A DNA stretch of 64,000 bases from a virus. The position numbers were made by a program, and so were the translations under genes. The notes under the pieces were generated by a model. The model was not told the origin of the DNA. It was given only the letters and a program-made list of their open reading frames with translations, and did no database searches. This document shows, piece by piece, positions 25,274 through 35,209 of the stretch (position 1 is the stretch's first letter; every line of letters begins with the position of its first letter). The stretch lies in IMG/VR virus record IMGVR_UViG_3300018412_000013, positions 1-64,000 of that record. One strand, written 5' to 3'.

Positions 25274-25301
25274 ATTTATTAAAACCTATATTACCTTAAT
25301 G
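25274..25301 (+). promoter_or_regulatory. TATATTAC-type promoter candidate
   Basis: A/T-rich TTTATTAAAACC followed by TATATTAC at 25287-25294 and CTTAATG. The octamer is identical to the phiKZ early-promoter consensus as I recall it. It lies about 60 bases before the ATG at 25355. A near copy (one base different in the octamer) is at 60817-60824. Confidence 0.55.
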
Positions 25302-25354
25302 TATTACCCACGCTAGGCGTGGTCTACGTTTCTATAGAATTTAGGAGATTTATA

Positions 25355-25846
25355 ATGAAGAATCCCTTTAAGCGCTTAAAGGTTCGGTTCTTTCAAAAGG
25401 TATGTCTGTGGGAATTATCTCAATATAACACCCTGCCCCGCATAGACTTTCCTAGTACGGAATGTATAGCGGAGATTGTGCAAAGACTGCAGTATTTTAA
25501 AGAACTCCATGTGGACGAGATGTGTCTGTTTCATCAACCCATCAGCGTTTACCATACCTCCTTATCCCATCTTACCCAAGAAGTAAAAGACGCCCAGTCA
25601 TGTTTAAACAATGTGGGTGCCTATAAAGGGAGTGCCCAACCCCTTACTAAAACAGAAATAGGGAAATGGGCAAAAGGAGAGCATGGTAAATCCATTCTTG
25701 AACTCACGCAAGAATTAATGAAAGAACTAGCTACTCTTTCTGAGATTTTAGCGAGACATCAAGAAACCTACAGTAACGGGGATAAGCGTTACTTTTACCG
25801 TATCGCTCATGATACACTCGCGTGGCTTTCGGCCATATATAAATAA
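25355..25846 (+). CDS. Small unrecognised protein behind early-type promoter
   Basis: 163 residues from the ATG at 25355, set by a TTAGGAGATT site; an earlier in-frame GTG at 25319 has no good site. The product begins with a basic stretch (MKNPFKRLKVRFFQK) and is otherwise helical, with 'GKSILELTQELMKELATLSE' near 112-131. No known motif. It forms a two-gene unit with the next gene (12-base gap) behind a TATATTAC-like promoter, so both may be expressed early. A host-takeover role is a guess. Confidence 0.5.
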   Translation: MKNPFKRLKVRFFQKVCLWELSQYNTLPRIDFPSTECIAEIVQRLQYFKELHVDEMCLFHQPISVYHTSLSHLTQEVKDAQSCLNNVGAYKGSAQPLTKTEIGKWAKGEHGKSILELTQELMKELATLSEILARHQETYSNGDKRYFYRIAHDTLAWLSAIYK

Positions 25847-25858
25847 AAGAGGTGCTGT

Positions 25859-26521
25859 ATGTCGGACGAGAAAAGTCAGCTACACAGGCTAATGGAGCAA
25901 GACGTTGCCCTTATTAGTAATGCGAACTGTGTACTTGCTCGACTTTGGCGATTGACACTATACAACCTTGAAGTCCGGGCTCCCATATGGGAAGCACTTT
26001 TAGATAATTACGTTCTTACCTGTCAGTCGCAGATAGGGGAGAAAAAAGCCAACAATCTAAAAGGGAATTTACCGAAAGGTTTAGCAGGTAATGAAGTGAC
26101 ATGGCAGAGGTTCTGTGAAGGACTGAGTGTCTTTAACTTCGATGACGTCATATTTACTATCTATACGGTAGAGAATGGAGTAGAAGTCGAGTCTTCTATT
26201 CATATACCGGTGATTGTTACTGAAGTCCCAGGCACCCTACTCCGGGTTCTATGGGACATGATTAACAAAGCCTACCCAGAAAAAGCAGGTAAGCAATGGG
26301 GAACGCTGATAGACAGATATGCCGAGCAGTGTAAAGAAAGAGACGGTCAAGTGCCTACCTTTTTAAAGGGTAACTTAAAACGGGCGTTGAGCGAAGATAC
26401 GCTAATGTGGAACATGTTCTATCGAGGACTGGCCATCTATGCGTTTGAAAAGATTAAGATAGAACTGAAGGTGAAGCCAAAACGCCGACCTTATGAAGTC
26501 ATTCGTCTTAACTTATCATAA
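25859..26521 (+). CDS. Unrecognised protein with tandem internal duplication
   Basis: 220 residues built from two copies of about 80 residues: roughly 24-105 and 131-212. Matching landmarks are 'VLARLW' with 'LLRVLW', 'LKGNLPKGL' with 'LKGNLKRAL', and 'W.RFCEGLSVFNFDDV' with 'WNMFYRGLAIYAFEKI'. Similar copies in one chain indicate gene duplication and fusion. The domain itself is unknown. The gene follows 25355-25846 closely behind a GAGGTGCT site and ends at a hairpin (26524-26551). Confidence 0.55.
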   Translation: MSDEKSQLHRLMEQDVALISNANCVLARLWRLTLYNLEVRAPIWEALLDNYVLTCQSQIGEKKANNLKGNLPKGLAGNEVTWQRFCEGLSVFNFDDVIFTIYTVENGVEVESSIHIPVIVTEVPGTLLRVLWDMINKAYPEKAGKQWGTLIDRYAEQCKERDGQVPTFLKGNLKRALSEDTLMWNMFYRGLAIYAFEKIKIELKVKPKRRPYEVIRLNLS

Positions 26522-26523
26522 AA

Positions 26524-26551
26524 GAGTAGGGAGCCTTAGGGTTCCCTACTC
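26524..26551 (+). terminator. Hairpin terminator
   Basis: Twelve-pair stem (one G-T pair) with a TTAG loop immediately after the stop of the 25859-26521 gene. Confidence 0.65.
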
Positions 26552-26610
26552 TACACATCTACCCTCTTTCTTTTTTTGTTAAAATCCTATAGAACTAAGA
26601 GGATTTAATC

Positions 26611-27657
26611 ATGAGTGCAATATCTAAATTAAAGAACACGTCTTTTGGCAGTGTCCCTAAACAAGGACTAGAAGTCATCGATGTGTATGAGCAAGGTAGG
26701 CTAGATGCCTTCTTAGCCAATCCCGATACCGCAGAAGGAACAAAATTAGTCGGGGAGCTTTATCCTGACCTACCGGCAGACAAAGTCTTAAAGGCACTTA
26801 ATGACCCACGCACCGCTGAGTACTTAGATAAAGCCGGGGTGACGCTAAAAGGCGCCCTAGGGGCAATCGACCGTAATTTACCCGACGGGATGGATGTTGG
26901 GGAACTGATGGGGGATTTTGATGTTCCTTTCTTATCGGAGTGGGGGAGCCAATTAAAGGCAGCAATGCCTTCGGATATGTTTAATGGGTCAAACCTCGAT
27001 GACTTTAAGGAACTGTTTGGTTCCATTAAAAAGTATAACCTTGAAGGCTATGGGGCACAAGCAAAGCAGCTATGGGCACTATGGGGAAAATCCTCTGGCG
27101 TTTTAGGACGAGAGATTTCTTCTACTAACCCATCCGTACTGGCTGCGATTAAAACCCTAACTGCTAAGAAACTAATTTTATCAGGAGAAAGTGATAAGGT
27201 ATTAGACTGGATAGAGGCAGATGAGAACATCCCAGATGACATTAAAAAGCAGATATATGCCGACTTATTAGACGCGGCCGCGTCAGTCGGAAACACAGAC
27301 CTTATAGAAGAGCTGTTAAATCGAGCTGGGAGCGCTGCTACACCCGCTAAACGCCAAGCCACGATAAAGAGTATGCTTTTTGGTTATCGTTTACCAGGGA
27401 CGTTTACAGAGGCTTCTCTGGCAACTGAAGCAGACGGGTTAATTACTCGATGTAATATCCTCGATGCGAATTGGGCAAAGACAGAAAGACATGGGGTCAC
27501 TGTAGACTCCTTAAAGAACTTTACTTATGCCTCACAACATGCACTGACCGTACTGGCTAAAGACCTAAGAACGTCAGAACTTGCTCAAGCCTACATTATG
27601 TTTAACCCGTACAAAGAAAAAGAAGTCAGTCTGTCTAATCGCTTTATTTATAATTAA
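26611..27657 (+). CDS. Unrecognised virion-type protein
   Basis: 348 residues, mainly helical, with repeated acidic loops ('LDAFLANPDTAEGTKLVG', 'LPADKVLKALNDPRTAEYL', 'VLDWIEADENIPDDIKKQI'); an alpha-helical repeat structure is likely. No signal peptide or membrane segment. It stands alone on the plus strand, convergent with the large tail genes. The context suggests a structural protein but the sequence does not show which. AAGAGGATTT precedes the ATG. Confidence 0.5.
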   Translation: MSAISKLKNTSFGSVPKQGLEVIDVYEQGRLDAFLANPDTAEGTKLVGELYPDLPADKVLKALNDPRTAEYLDKAGVTLKGALGAIDRNLPDGMDVGELMGDFDVPFLSEWGSQLKAAMPSDMFNGSNLDDFKELFGSIKKYNLEGYGAQAKQLWALWGKSSGVLGREISSTNPSVLAAIKTLTAKKLILSGESDKVLDWIEADENIPDDIKKQIYADLLDAAASVGNTDLIEELLNRAGSAATPAKRQATIKSMLFGYRLPGTFTEASLATEADGLITRCNILDANWAKTERHGVTVDSLKNFTYASQHALTVLAKDLRTSELAQAYIMFNPYKEKEVSLSNRFIYN

Positions 27658-27668
27658 GAAAAAAGAAC

Positions 27669-27704
27669 CTATCTCTCTTACGGCCTTTACCGTAAGAGAG
27701 ATAG
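27669..27704. terminator. Palindromic bidirectional terminator
   Basis: Fifteen-pair perfect stem with a six-base loop, 12 bases after the 26611-27657 stop and upstream of the convergent 27786 stop. Confidence 0.7.
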
Positions 27705-27785
27705 AGTTACTGTATTACTGTCCGCGAAGAGAATGACTAGACCCCATCGGTACGGTTTAGTCGTTTGGCATCTCAGCACTAATGG

Positions 27786-29759
27786 CTACAAACCTCGAAG
27801 TGAGGGGCTTGAGGCCATCAGCCCTGATACAATCTGCCCTGGAAGGGTATTTGCCGTCCACATCGCATATTGAGACGGTGAGGTAAAATTGTCCCAGTTC
27901 GCTGCCGTTTTTGCCCATGCCAACTCTAAACGAGGCATCATGTAAAACTGACTATATAAGTCAAGTCCACTAATCGTAGAAAGGTAATCGGATAAAGCGG
28001 TATCCTCATCGAAGAATGAGAAGGAAGTCACTGTATCCAACAAGCTGTCACTGATAGGGACATGCATGATGTTGTTTAGATTCTTCACCGTAAAGGTAAT
28101 GTCTACTGCCGTAGGTAATCCATCCACTGAAAAGCCGATATTAGAGGTTCCGCGTTCAATAGAGATACTATCGATAATACCGAGTTTAATATCGTTCCTG
28201 CCCTGTGAATGTAAACTGCATAGGAAAGGTGGACCGTAGGATGACTTACCTGTGGAACGAGGTAAAGCCCCCGCGAGCAAACACATCATCGGAATAATGA
28301 TTTTTGTAAAGATAGACATCTTATTGCCATAGGGCGTAGACAAGCGGATGGTGTACGATTCGCTCGGTAAGTCGGCCGTTGCATTATCCCATACTTCTGG
28401 GATGTCTACAAAGCCAGCCCCGCCTAGTGAAGCAAGACCACCAAACCCTATCTTTTCAGCTACCCCAGCTAAAAGACCTTTTACTGCTCCAATCGCCATC
28501 TCGGCCGCGCCACCTATTAATCCATCACCTACGTTACCGCCGGCAAAGTTAACAAAGGTATCGCGCATAGAGGAAGCGGCAGAGTTAATCTGCTCAGCTA
28601 AACCAGACTCTTTCGTCGAGTTACTAAAACTTTCTCCTATAGACCCGTTATAGTCGACTTCAAAAGTTACAAAGGCAGAACCCTCACGTAGTTCTGACAT
28701 AAGCAGTTCTTTTAGGCCTGGCTCTTCAGTACGAATAGCTTCATCGGTTAACTGTTCCTTTTGCTCACCATCTACGACTGGGGTCACCGAGTTATTCTTT
28801 TTCTCCGTACCCAATGGAGAGGCCTGATAAGCATTAAGATATGTATTTAAATCGCCATAGCTAGTCGTCTTTGCTGATAAGCTGTTACTGCGTAGCCTTT
28901 CTTGTACGGCGGCTGCATAGCCTTCGGCATCTAGACTTTCATCACGTGCAATTTCATCCAGGACATTGTGATACTGGTTCTGTAAGCGCTGTGCTCTTGA
29001 TGCCATCGACTTAACGTCGATAACCGAAGCACTATCGGACTTAAACACGTCGGGCAGAATGGCATTCAGAGTTTTAATCTCACTCGGAGATAAGCCTGTC
29101 TCTGGCTGCGTTTTTCCGTCGATTTCGACTAAGTCGTTAGCTTGATAACCGTGCACTAAACCCATGTTAACCGCAACTTGGTTCACCAATGTATTCACTG
29201 CCGTCCAGTAAAGTGGCATGGTAGGGTTCATATAGTAATATTTACTATAAGGCCTTCCCGTTAACACTGAGTCAATTCTCGTAAAAAGGTAACTGACCCC
29301 AAAATAGACTTGCAGTGGTAGCGTATAGATAGTGGCTAATACCTTTCCGAGAGTATAGGTAGAAAACAGTCCGTCTCTTACCTCACCAGTATTAACAAGC
29401 TGAGCGAGACTTCTATCGAAGTACCCTGATAGAAATCGACTTAGCGGGTTATAGGCCGGTACACCAAACCTTAATGAAATCCGCGTTGCGGCGTCATCGA
29501 AAGCTTCCGAGTAGTAGTGCCCCATGCCTTTGGAGCCTACAGCAAGTGACGGAGCACGTGGGTCGGCATGTCTGGTAAATTGAGACTTAGGGTTAATGGA
29601 TTTATTACCACCAGGGGTGGTATCGTAATACTTCATTTCTGCCGTAGTAAAGGCTTTGGTTATCTGTTGTCCAGCGCCACCAAACCGTTTAGGAGAGAAG
29701 AACGCCTGACGTATCCAATACTTGTCCTTTAACTCGTCGGCGGCTTTAATAATCGCCAT
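27786..29759 (-). CDS. Large tail-associated virion protein
   Basis: 657 residues from the ATG at 29759, which has AAGGAG nine bases upstream; a start at 29780 would lack one. The N-terminal quarter is aromatic-rich (MKYYDTTPGGNKS; YSEAFDDAATRISLRFG). A Gly/Ala-rich section near 400-440 (NFAGGNVGDGLIGGAAEMAI) may be membrane-active. No enzymatic motif is seen. It follows the 1,799-residue gene on the same strand after a terminator-like hairpin, in the same order as two neighbouring large structural genes of phiKZ-type phages, as I remember them. Probably a tail or injected virion protein. Confidence 0.55.
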   Translation of the reverse strand: MAIIKAADELKDKYWIRQAFFSPKRFGGAGQQITKAFTTAEMKYYDTTPGGNKSINPKSQFTRHADPRAPSLAVGSKGMGHYYSEAFDDAATRISLRFGVPAYNPLSRFLSGYFDRSLAQLVNTGEVRDGLFSTYTLGKVLATIYTLPLQVYFGVSYLFTRIDSVLTGRPYSKYYYMNPTMPLYWTAVNTLVNQVAVNMGLVHGYQANDLVEIDGKTQPETGLSPSEIKTLNAILPDVFKSDSASVIDVKSMASRAQRLQNQYHNVLDEIARDESLDAEGYAAAVQERLRSNSLSAKTTSYGDLNTYLNAYQASPLGTEKKNNSVTPVVDGEQKEQLTDEAIRTEEPGLKELLMSELREGSAFVTFEVDYNGSIGESFSNSTKESGLAEQINSAASSMRDTFVNFAGGNVGDGLIGGAAEMAIGAVKGLLAGVAEKIGFGGLASLGGAGFVDIPEVWDNATADLPSESYTIRLSTPYGNKMSIFTKIIIPMMCLLAGALPRSTGKSSYGPPFLCSLHSQGRNDIKLGIIDSISIERGTSNIGFSVDGLPTAVDITFTVKNLNNIMHVPISDSLLDTVTSFSFFDEDTALSDYLSTISGLDLYSQFYMMPRLELAWAKTAANWDNFTSPSQYAMWTANTLPGQIVSGLMASSPSLRGL

Positions 29760-29786
29760 GTAAAACTCCTTGATTAACAAAAAGGA

Positions 29787-29808
29787 CTAGGGGGGCTGTG
29801 CCCCCTAG
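29787..29808 (-). terminator. Intrinsic terminator after the 1,799-residue gene
   Basis: Eight-pair G/C-rich stem followed on the minus strand by TCCTTTTTG, just after the stop at 29810. It may only partly stop transcription, since the next minus-strand gene has its own ribosome-binding site 20 bases on. Confidence 0.75.
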
Positions 29809-29809
29809 T

Positions 29810-32800
29810 TTAGTCGGTCATCTTAACTACGCCGTTTACACGGTTAGTTGCAGGACGCTTGGTTGCAGAGGTAGGTTTACTTACACTGCTAAGATATCCA
29901 GGCATGTCAACTAAGGCTTGATGAATCGCGTCAAGCTTCTCTAAAGAAGCCGTTTGGTTTGCAATCATCACTTCTCGTTGCGCGTATGCCTTCTCTAGTG
30001 CACCCATCTGTACATCGAGTGCTTTAGCGGACTCTTTAGCGGTTGCAGTTGCCTGCGCCTGAGCTCTCTCTTTTTCCATAACTGGATTAGGGGTCGCATT
30101 GGTTGATGGAGCCGTATCTAAAGGCTTATTGTCTTCAACCGATTTTGGAATCAATGTCGAACGAAGTGTATCTTGGCCTTCTAGTGTGGTATCAGAAGAC
30201 TCTTTCTCCGCCGCTATCTCATCCTTAACAATGGCTTTCTCTTCCTTCGCTAAATCGGATTTGACATTCCCGCCTACTAGTGTCAATGGGTCGATGGTAT
30301 CTGCCCACTGTGCTGAAGTCACACGGACTTCCCAGTGCAAATGGTCTCCAGCAGAAGCGCCCGTGTTCCCCACATAACCAATGACTTGACCTTGTTTAAC
30401 TCGGTCACCCATGGCTAAACCTACCGCAAAGTTATCCATGTGAGCATAGCGAGAAGCCATCCCGTTTTCATGTTTTAGATAAATAACCTTACCATAACTC
30501 TTAGAGATGTACAGACGGTATATAATACCATCAGCCGCAGCCACAATCGGCGTACCTTTAGGAGCAGCAATATCTACGCCATTATGCATTTTACGGGCCC
30601 CCGTGATAGGGTGTACGCGCATGCCATAAGGCGAGCTAATTCTGCCCTCACATGGCATAATCATCCGTATGCTGCCTCCAGTTGCTTTAGCTGACGCCCC
30701 AACAATAGCAGAGTCTAAGCCGCCTTTTGCCGCGAGCTGTCCTGTAGAGGAATAACTGCTTGGCTTAGGTGCGGTATTTGCGCCATACTGAGTAACCGGA
30801 CTTTTTGCTTTCATGTAGTCAGTTGCAGGTCTAGTGGTCTCCGATGAGTTTTCACTAGGCGCGGTGTTAAACTCTCCTTCGTATTTCTCATCACCTTTAC
30901 CCATGGAGGCGATGTTATGAATCGCAATGCTAATGTCCGATGGCATAACCGGACTACCTTTACCTGGGTAAGGGGACATGGTGTTGTTCCATGGCAGTTT
31001 ACCTCCAGTATAGTTAGCAGGTGAGGCTAAAGCCGTAGCAAACTCAGCTTTACGCTCCTTATCTAAGGCACTGTCGATTTCCAATAAGTCAATCGATTTA
31101 TCAATCCCTTTAGACAGATTTAAGTTCACCATAAACACCGGGAAGAATCGGCGTGTAAACCACTCACCCCATCGTTGTAAGTCATAACTGCTTTCCATGT
31201 CTACGCCAAATATCTTCGCGTAGCGACTTACTGCGTCGCCTACAGATAGTGCAAACGTAGGACCACGTGAAGTAAAGGAAACTTCATCAATCGCGTCAGA
31301 TTCCATTTCTCGGATTTTAACTACGTCGTCCATGTCTTCGGGGTTAATACCGTACATAAGGAAACGTAATCGTTCCAGTTCTTTTGGCTTAGAGCGTTTA
31401 GAGAAATAGCTATAGACTTCATACCCAGCATAAGCAAGTCCACCTACCGTAATGGCGGCGGCGATAACTGGGGCACCTGCGACACCAGCAATTGCTGCAG
31501 CTCCTGTAGTCAGTAATTTCTTACCTCCCCACTTAGCGGCAGCCATAGCAACCGGTGCCGCTCCGCGTACCAAATTTAATCCCTTACCAACTAAGTTTTT
31601 AGCGCCACCCAGTATCTTACTCATGAACCCCTTTTTACCTGGAGTCTTACGGCCTGGTCCATCCCCTGCCGCACCGGTCAAGTCACCGAGGATATCACTA
31701 GCAGCTTCTCCAGTGGCCGATGCCTTATTAAAAGCAAACCAGGTAGCAATGGTAGTCCCAATACCTTTTAAGGCTTCCATGAGTCCACCGAAGCCAGAAG
31801 TAATACTTCCGATAAGTGGCATTATAAAACTGAGTAAGCCACCCGAGGATTTCTCTTCTTTCTCTTCGGTGTCTACAGCAGCAGTTGGCTCAGCAGCACT
31901 GTCTTCACTACGTGAAAGAATATCTTGCCATGAGTTATCCCGTATGCCATCGTCATCTCTATCAGCATCGAGGTTCATGTCTGAGTAAACACTTTCTCCC
32001 TCTAATGGCCAACGGCGACGCATATGGTCATAGATTTTAGTGATAACGTCTGAGCCGCCGCCTTCGCCATAACCCATTTTGTTAATGGTAATACCGCCCA
32101 TTACCATGTCTTTAATGCCAGACATGAAATCGTAGGTTCCAGAAACAATACGGTTACCTTGGTCAATAGAGAACGCTGCAAGACGAGACGCTAAGTCCAT
32201 CCCTGTAGTAGTGATGTTTTTAGCTAGTTGAACTAAACGGTTACCGCCAATTGGCGTACCGATATTATCAACCAATCCTGTCACTAAGTCATCATTGCTG
32301 ATAATCACGTTACCTGCTGCATCCAGTACTTCACCGTCGATATCTTCGGCTTTATATATCGGCTTACCAGTCACGGCAGAAAAGTAACTCCCGTTCTTTA
32401 ATAATAGCGCCTGTAGACGCGGGCGGGTTTCTCCACGTACGTAGATATCCCTTACGCGTTTAGTGATGGCGTCGTATCCGGCTTTTGGTAATGACATTAG
32501 CTTAGAGACCAGCATGTTTTGAAAACCGATGGTATTTAGCAGTTTGTCTTTAACAAAACCTAACCCTTTATTAAAGAGTTCAGTAATGTTTTCACCTGTG
32601 GCTAGATAGATTCCGTCATCAACATCACTTTGAGTAATGACCACGTTTCCATTTGCGTCAACGATTTCACCGTCGATTTCATCGATTGAAAAGATAGGTT
32701 TCCCAGTCTCTTTGTTTCGATAAAAGCCTTTCTTTAAGAGATTGGCACGAATGGCAGGTTCTTTACGTCCCGCTACATAAACGTCGGAGTCACCGGGTTT

Positions 32801-35209
32801 ACGTCGCCCCGTCACTGACCCAAGAATAGTTCCTATAGCACCTGCACCTGCTGTTGTAAAGTCGGCGATGCCGCCATACCAGCCACGTGTAAAGTTACCC
32901 ATCCCACTAAGCGTGGATTCAATGATGCCGCCAATCCCTCGTTTACGTTTAGGCATCGAACCATCAGCCGAACCCTCACCTCCACCTACACCGGCTTCCA
33001 TTCTCAGGATACCGCCCAGTATAGCATCTAGCAATTGAATTTGGTCACTAAAACCACTGCGTGTAGTTTCAAGCAATTCCAGTTCAGCGTCTTGTGTACG
33101 TGTAGAGATATGAACCGGTAATGACGATACCCCATTCATGTCTACCATGAACTGACTTAAATCACTATTACCACCTGAAGCTACAGTAGGACGCTGGGCC
33201 ACAAATGACTCTGCTACGGTATACGCATCCGGTGATTCATTGCCGTAGGCCATGCGTGCCGCAGTTGCTTGGTCGACTTTTAAATCGCCGTACTTATTAC
33301 GTCCTACCAGTCCCATAGATTTAAGAACATCTAACTGTCCGCTGTTTACAGCAAAGTTTAACATTTGCTGGTTTTCGCGCTGACCTTTAGCAAGCTCTTT
33401 CTGGATGCGCGCCCCAGATAGATTGCGCTGACTTAGATTCCCTTTAGATTGGTTAATCATGGAAAGGATTTCTGAGGTAACTGCTTCGTCCCCATAATCC
33501 ATCTCTTTTAGGCTTTCTATGTTAAACGCTTTTCCTTTTTGAGACTGTCCCAGTAATACGGCACGTAAAGCCTCATCCGCTTCCGGTGAAAGCTCTACTC
33601 CAGACCCTACGCCTAGTAATCTTACCAGGGCATCGGCGTAACGATTACGGCTACGCGTATCATCACCGAATATAGTTTTCTGGAGCTGTTGCTTAGCTTC
33701 ACTTTCACGGACAATACCACCTTCCTCGAAGGAGTACATTTGACGTTCAGCGCTTTGCCCTGTTCGGATTTGTTCGAGTTCCTGTAACTGTCTAGATAAG
33801 AAGGAAGGGATAATGTCAACCAAACTGCGGCGTTCTAGTTCACTCCATGTAACTGGGGCGGCTAACTCATCCAACTTAGGCTGGTCTATCTGTAGCCCTT
33901 TAACGGTATTACGAGGAATGATATCCCGTAGCCCATCCTTAATAAAGGACGCATCTAACGCCCCTAAGGCAGGTACCTTATCCAGTATGCTCTGTGGAAG
34001 AACCTTACCATCCCAGTTACGTAACTCCTCGTTAAAGATAGAAGGGAAGTTTTCGAACAAATACATGAGTTCATTAGACTTCGTCTTTAACGAGGGAGAG
34101 CGCTCTATGTACTTTCTAAGCTTATTACCGATACCTTTACTTAACTTAACCCCTACGGTACTCTGTAGCACATCACCGGCTAGCGAACCCCCTAGACGAA
34201 GTTTTTCTTCTAAAGACATGTCACCTAAGTCTAAGCCATCGGAAGAAATAATGTCCGTGATAGTGCCCATGTTCGTTGCTAAATCTTGAACAAAGCCATC
34301 GATTTTCTTACGGATGTTTTCTTTGGTTTTACCCAGAAACTTATCCTGATACTCTTCGATAGTATCCCCTACATTACCATAGAGCCTTTGTTTCTGAGAC
34401 TGCATAAACCCTTCAGTCGTCTGGATTTTTACAGCTTCAGGTAATGCAGTGTTATGAACAATAGACGCTAGTTGTGCATCTACGTCACGGGAATGCCCTG
34501 TAAAGATACGCAATAGGTCACGCTGAGCAAAGTATTGTAAATGTTGAAGCTCGAGTGATTTCTGTTGCCATTTAAAGTTGACAGTGTCATTATAGCCGAC
34601 GAGTCGACTGACTTGGTCAAGTACCAGACGTGTCGATTCTAAAGAGCTGCTATTAAACAAGTCCGCTTTAGCTTCTACCGCGGCTGCACGTTCGCCACTC
34701 AGTGCGTTCTGTTCGACAAGAGCACGCTGTGCCCCAAATACCGATTTAAGGGTACTGTCGATTAATAGACGGTCGGCACTATAAGCACCTTTTGCTTCTG
34801 GTATGGTTTCTTCATCTGGGCTCCAGCTTTTTAGAAGATCTTTTATCTTCCCATCGACTAAGTCTGGTAAACTGTCGGCCTTTTTTGCAATGGCTTTTCT
34901 AAGGTCTTTTAGTGGTTTTTCTAGCTGCTTCATCGAACCATTGTATAGGTCCATAAAGAAAGCTGCGCCTTGGTCGGCTGCGCCTAATGCGCTGCTATAC
35001 CCTTCTGGCAAAGCATTTTTTGCAATGATGCCAGCATGCTTAGAAACCGTATTCTTTTCAGTTATTGAGTCCTTTGCCCCTAGGGCTATTGACTCAATAA
35101 CTTTTCTTGTTCCCAGCTCTTTGGGCGTCTTTGGTTCACTTGGCTGGCTGTCATCCAGTGAATCTAAAATAGAATCCAAATCATCCAAATCGAATTTATC
35201 GTTTGCCAT
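29810..35209 (-). CDS. Giant tail protein with M23 peptidase domain
   Basis: 1,799 residues, the largest product here. A zinc M23 (LytM/lysostaphin-type) endopeptidase occupies about 1515-1640, with 'HNGVDIAAPKG' (metal-binding His and Asp) and 'GDHLHWEVR' (catalytic HxH) both intact; it would cut peptide cross-links in the cell wall during entry. Upstream, about residues 800-1000 hold two copies of a roughly 70-residue module (landmarks 'VYVAGRKEP', 'GKPIFSIDEIDGEIVDANGN' and 'IYVRGETRP', 'GKPIYKAEDIDGEVLDAAGN'). A hydrophobic Ala-rich region at about 1225-1265 looks membrane-inserting. The size, position and peptidase fit a tape-measure-like or inner tail protein such as phiKZ gp181, which I name from memory only. 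Confidence 0.8.
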   Translation of the reverse strand: MANDKFDLDDLDSILDSLDDSQPSEPKTPKELGTRKVIESIALGAKDSITEKNTVSKHAGIIAKNALPEGYSSALGAADQGAAFFMDLYNGSMKQLEKPLKDLRKAIAKKADSLPDLVDGKIKDLLKSWSPDEETIPEAKGAYSADRLLIDSTLKSVFGAQRALVEQNALSGERAAAVEAKADLFNSSSLESTRLVLDQVSRLVGYNDTVNFKWQQKSLELQHLQYFAQRDLLRIFTGHSRDVDAQLASIVHNTALPEAVKIQTTEGFMQSQKQRLYGNVGDTIEEYQDKFLGKTKENIRKKIDGFVQDLATNMGTITDIISSDGLDLGDMSLEEKLRLGGSLAGDVLQSTVGVKLSKGIGNKLRKYIERSPSLKTKSNELMYLFENFPSIFNEELRNWDGKVLPQSILDKVPALGALDASFIKDGLRDIIPRNTVKGLQIDQPKLDELAAPVTWSELERRSLVDIIPSFLSRQLQELEQIRTGQSAERQMYSFEEGGIVRESEAKQQLQKTIFGDDTRSRNRYADALVRLLGVGSGVELSPEADEALRAVLLGQSQKGKAFNIESLKEMDYGDEAVTSEILSMINQSKGNLSQRNLSGARIQKELAKGQRENQQMLNFAVNSGQLDVLKSMGLVGRNKYGDLKVDQATAARMAYGNESPDAYTVAESFVAQRPTVASGGNSDLSQFMVDMNGVSSLPVHISTRTQDAELELLETTRSGFSDQIQLLDAILGGILRMEAGVGGGEGSADGSMPKRKRGIGGIIESTLSGMGNFTRGWYGGIADFTTAGAGAIGTILGSVTGRRKPGDSDVYVAGRKEPAIRANLLKKGFYRNKETGKPIFSIDEIDGEIVDANGNVVITQSDVDDGIYLATGENITELFNKGLGFVKDKLLNTIGFQNMLVSKLMSLPKAGYDAITKRVRDIYVRGETRPRLQALLLKNGSYFSAVTGKPIYKAEDIDGEVLDAAGNVIISNDDLVTGLVDNIGTPIGGNRLVQLAKNITTTGMDLASRLAAFSIDQGNRIVSGTYDFMSGIKDMVMGGITINKMGYGEGGGSDVITKIYDHMRRRWPLEGESVYSDMNLDADRDDDGIRDNSWQDILSRSEDSAAEPTAAVDTEEKEEKSSGGLLSFIMPLIGSITSGFGGLMEALKGIGTTIATWFAFNKASATGEAASDILGDLTGAAGDGPGRKTPGKKGFMSKILGGAKNLVGKGLNLVRGAAPVAMAAAKWGGKKLLTTGAAAIAGVAGAPVIAAAITVGGLAYAGYEVYSYFSKRSKPKELERLRFLMYGINPEDMDDVVKIREMESDAIDEVSFTSRGPTFALSVGDAVSRYAKIFGVDMESSYDLQRWGEWFTRRFFPVFMVNLNLSKGIDKSIDLLEIDSALDKERKAEFATALASPANYTGGKLPWNNTMSPYPGKGSPVMPSDISIAIHNIASMGKGDEKYEGEFNTAPSENSSETTRPATDYMKAKSPVTQYGANTAPKPSSYSSTGQLAAKGGLDSAIVGASAKATGGSIRMIMPCEGRISSPYGMRVHPITGARKMHNGVDIAAPKGTPIVAAADGIIYRLYISKSYGKVIYLKHENGMASRYAHMDNFAVGLAMGDRVKQGQVIGYVGNTGASAGDHLHWEVRVTSAQWADTIDPLTLVGGNVKSDLAKEEKAIVKDEIAAEKESSDTTLEGQDTLRSTLIPKSVEDNKPLDTAPSTNATPNPVMEKERAQAQATATAKESAKALDVQMGALEKAYAQREVMIANQTASLEKLDAIHQALVDMPGYLSSVSKPTSATKRPATNRVNGVVKMTD

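Noticed and set aside
31452-31988. 178-codon plus-strand ORF
   Set aside because: Lies wholly inside the 1,799-residue gene on the other strand; product is low-complexity Ala/Pro/Ser typical of an antisense frame.
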